DNA of 64,000 nt from Botrytis cinerea B05.10. Taxonomy: Eukaryota; Ascomycota; Leotiomycetes; Helotiales; Sclerotiniaceae. The position numbers and the translations under genes are program-made. This document shows positions 61,354 to 64,000 of this stretch, in pieces. Below the pieces are notes generated by a model, which saw nothing but the letters and a program-made list of their open reading frames with translations, ran no database searches and was not told the DNA's origin. The number at the start of each line of letters is the position of its first letter. Position 1 is the first letter of the stretch. The stretch spans positions 744,001 through 808,000 of the forward strand of contig NC_037310.1 of the NCBI RefSeq assembly GCF_000143535.2. The letters are read 5' to 3'.

Positions 61354-61853
61354 CCAATTTCATAATCAAGTCAATGGATTCGATCGAATTCAGATTGATC
61401 TGGCTCATTATACCCATTGGAGCCAGAGTTTCTGCTGCATCTACGCAATGACGTCCCTCCCAAATGTCTTTGCTTTGCGCGTTGTATTACTAGGTTGTGA
61501 ATTGAATCTACTCAATTATTCAATAAATCTCTCAATGACCTTCCAAATTCTTGACTCAAGAACATGATTTTCACGTAGCAACGAACCGTACAGTAGTTGT
61601 GCTATCTGTAAGTCATTCGGAGTATTTACACTGGCTAGCCCACCCAGCAACACCTTGCGACAACCGCGTTCGGCGCGTCTTCCCTCCTTCCTCAAACCGT
61701 AACAATAAAGATATCCCCAAATCCAGGTCTCCCCAAATCCAGGTCTCCCTTCTCTTAAACTTACTTGATACAACAATTTTCTACTTCCAGTGGCATGTAA
61801 ACATCAGATATTGGCCCTTCAATGTGTAAAATATTCGACGGATTATTTTGACC
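61354..61853. promoter_or_regulatory. Intergenic region upstream of APC5, with a 16-bp tandem duplication
   Basis: About 500 bases between CIA30 and APC5 in tandem. The unit TCCCCAAATCCAGGTC occurs twice in direct tandem at 61,714-61,729 and 61,730-61,745, about 110 bases before the APC5 start codon, in the likely promoter or leader. No gene seen. Confidence 0.6.
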
Positions 61854-64000
61854 ATGACACGCTATTTGACACCCTCCAAAATCGGTTTGCTCATACTCAT
61901 TGAGCTATATACAGATGGTATCGTTTCAACATCTTCCACAATATCTATACTGTCTTTCGTTCTTGCACAGTTGCTACCATCAAGCTCGGTCAAGCAAGCA
62001 GGGAAAGCCTCTACCCCACAATATCCAATCCTCGACCTAGAAGCCTTCGAGACTTTACTCAAACAACACAGCGCAGCTTCTGGGCATCCAGGGCGGTCGT
62101 TGTGGGATCATTTTCTTGCAAAGCTATGGAAAGTTGACAGTCTAGATGCCTTGCATGAATTTTTCGCGAGGCTGAACAATCTCTTGGCCAAGTCCCGGGA
62201 GGACATTAAGAAGGATGGTGAAATGGGGATTCCTCCACCTTCAGGTGATATGATATTACTATCTCGTATATCTCCCTTTGGAAGCTTTTTACGAAAAGCT
62301 AAAATCGAATTTGAACGATTAAAATTCGGCGATGTGCTTCACTTGTGGACGACTTTCATGAGATGGAGACAGCCGTCAAAGGCGTACTGGGCTAGGAGAG
62401 GGCGTGCGGTTGGGATCTGGGCTGGCGATAAAGTGCTTACACAAGGAGAGGAAGATTGGGGGCTTGAAGAGACCGAAACCTTGGCTCACATAGCTTATGG
62501 TGGTCTGGAGGAGGAGAACGCCGCTGGGTCGGTGAGTACTGATGATGTGGAAAAGCTTCTCGAATTTCACGTGGAGCAGATGCAGAGTGAGTTTTTGGGA
62601 TTCATTATCTGAGTATTTCTAATAATTTTTAGAACTGGGTACAAGGATGCCGATAGAGGTGAAATCTAAGCTCAAATCCCTCCTTGACGATAGTATTATC
62701 ACGCCCAGTTTATCTCACTACCTGACGTTAGTATAACACAACCCCAATGCTCACCATAAGCTAATGGCCCATTAGCTTTCTAGATGCCTGGAGATCCGGC
62801 GACTACCCTTCGTCTTTTGATAGTCTTCATCGCTATTTTGACTACACGATGCAAAATCGAGATCGGTTGTTCTACCAATATGCTCTCATGAATCTTGCAG
62901 TTCTTCAAGCTGATTTCGAATGTTATGATGAGGCGGTGGCTGCAATGCTGGAGACTGTCTCTACCGCAAGAGAGAACAAGGATATGGCATGTCTGAATTT
63001 TGCTCTGAATTGGTTATATCATTTTGGAAAGGCACATCCAGACATCATTGAAAGCTCTGGCTCAACGAGTATGCTAGGTGTTGAGAAAGAGGGGCTTGCG
63101 TTCCTACGGATTAAAGCTAAAGAGACTGGTATGTGGACACTCTGGAGCTCCTCACTGCTCAGTGAGGCAAAGTTGACACTGTCGAATGGCGAGAGTGTGG
63201 CGAGTGCTTTTGAAGGCATACTTAAGAGTTCCCATTTGGTAACGGAGAAAGGTATGAAGAGTATGATGGGGCCACAAACAGCTATGCAGTCTTCCTTATG
63301 GGGTCGCCTAGGACTGGTTTGTCTCTCCAAGCAGTATAGTGAGATATTTCTCCGATGCCATGCTAAGTACGGCCTGTTTGATGATACATTGAGGTTTACT
63401 TGCCGGATAGCACATTACCTAATGGAACGAGGATCATATGACCAAGCGGCAGAGAGGCTAGAGGGTTTGGATTCTAACTCTTTGCGTTCATGGAAGGCCA
63501 ATCAGTACTGGCTGAGGTATCGTGGAATTTTACGTCTCAAGCATGATCTACATACCAACAATCTAGAGGGAGCTGATCACATTCTGACTCAGCTACTTCA
63601 ATGCGATGGTCTTGAAGCGGACTCGGATCTCTCCTTCGAGATCAGCACCCTTCACATTGACTACCTTGTTCGCCGAGCAGACTTTGGTGCCGCGTTGTCA
63701 AAATTGGAGCAACTGGCCTCTTCGCTAAAGGAACACGGAGATGATATCAACCTGCGAGTTAAGATACTGACGATGAAAGCTTTTTTGCAAAGCAGGACTG
63801 GTCGCCCAGAAAAGGGCTTTTCTGTTGCGGTTCGTGCAGCAAGTATAGCATGGCGAGCACGCTTGATGCCAGCGCTTTGGGCCGCAATGGGAGCTGTGGC
63901 CAATATTTTAGTCGCACTTTCTGAATTTCAAGCTGCCTGTCAAATCGTCACCGCCATCATTCCTCGAGCATTGGAATGCGAAAATTGTTCACTTAGCGCG
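61854..64000 (+). CDS. Anaphase-promoting complex subunit 5 (Apc5), cut by window end
   Basis: Exons 61854-62586, 62633-62726 and 62776 onward give the first 684 residues; the frame is still open at the last base. The start MTRYLTPSKIGLLILIELYT is the typical fungal Apc5 N-terminus. The middle has FLDAWRSGDYPSSFDSLHRY, FDYTMQNRDRLFYQYALMNL, AVLQADFECYDEAVAAMLET and ARENKDMACLNFALNWLY, the conserved ANAPC5/TPR core. Helical repeats continue to the window edge. Family knowledge: Apc5 is a scaffold subunit of the APC/C ubiquitin ligase in the platform with Apc1 and Apc4, driving exit from metaphase and mitosis. I chose this ATG because TGA lies close upstream in another frame and the conserved block starts right after it. 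Introns are 46 and 49 nt, very short even here. Confidence 0.93.

Noticed and set aside
1..64000. CRISPR array, prokaryotic operon, rDNA or telomere repeat
   Set aside because: No spaced direct repeats of CRISPR type, no rRNA-like sequence and no TTAGGG array; the introns show that the DNA is eukaryotic nuclear.

Overview
The window looks like a chromosome piece from a filamentous ascomycete (Pezizomycotina). The evidence is the many short GT-AG introns (about 50-90 nt), a complex I assembly factor (absent from budding yeast), fungal-type Eos1, Srb8/Med12 and F-BAR/RhoGAP proteins, and a RIP-like AT-rich block against gene-dense DNA. The repeated octamer ACCTAGGT and the overall style suggest Leotiomycetes (Botrytis/Sclerotinia-like). 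That placement is inference only.

Layout. (1) 1 to about 34,150 is one extremely AT-rich block with no convincing gene. It holds decayed repeats: four separate and one nested copy-pair of a 370-440 bp TIR element bounded by TAACGTGGTTTA, a second 502 bp TIR element, two pairs of diverged duplications that differ largely by transitions, microsatellites, a few GC-richer islands, and a cluster of ACCTAGGT octamers. (2) At about 34.2 kb composition switches sharply. A small NTF2/SnoaL-like gene (minus) sits at the edge, followed by about 3.6 kb with no gene I can support. (3) From 38.8 kb to the end the DNA is gene-dense: an F-BAR RhoGAP (+), Mediator Med12/Srb8 (-), the ER chaperone subunit Asterix (+), translation factor eIF1 (+), the ER protein Eos1 (-), a mitochondrial Mba1/mL45-like protein (+), a three-RRM RNA-binding protein (-), SAICAR synthetase (-), complex I assembly factor CIA30 (+) and the N-terminal 684 residues of APC5 (+, cut by the window end).

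The genes are housekeeping and do not form a pathway or cluster. Neighbours are arranged as divergent pairs sharing short intergenic regions (Med12/Asterix, Eos1/Mba1-like, SAICAR synthetase/CIA30) and convergent pairs (RhoGAP/Med12, eIF1/Eos1). I rebuilt exon structures by hand from splice sites and reading phase; apart from Eos1 and the truncated APC5, all close from ATG to stop in frame.

The points most worth a second look are an intragenic tandem duplication in eIF1 that creates a symmetric 171-nt cassette exon, the clustered ACCTAGGT palindromes in the AT-rich block, the nested TIR elements, a GC-AG intron in the RhoGAP gene, 17- and 23-nt micro-exons, and an unresolved 5' end of the Eos1 gene. 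I did not find a clearly new multi-gene system.
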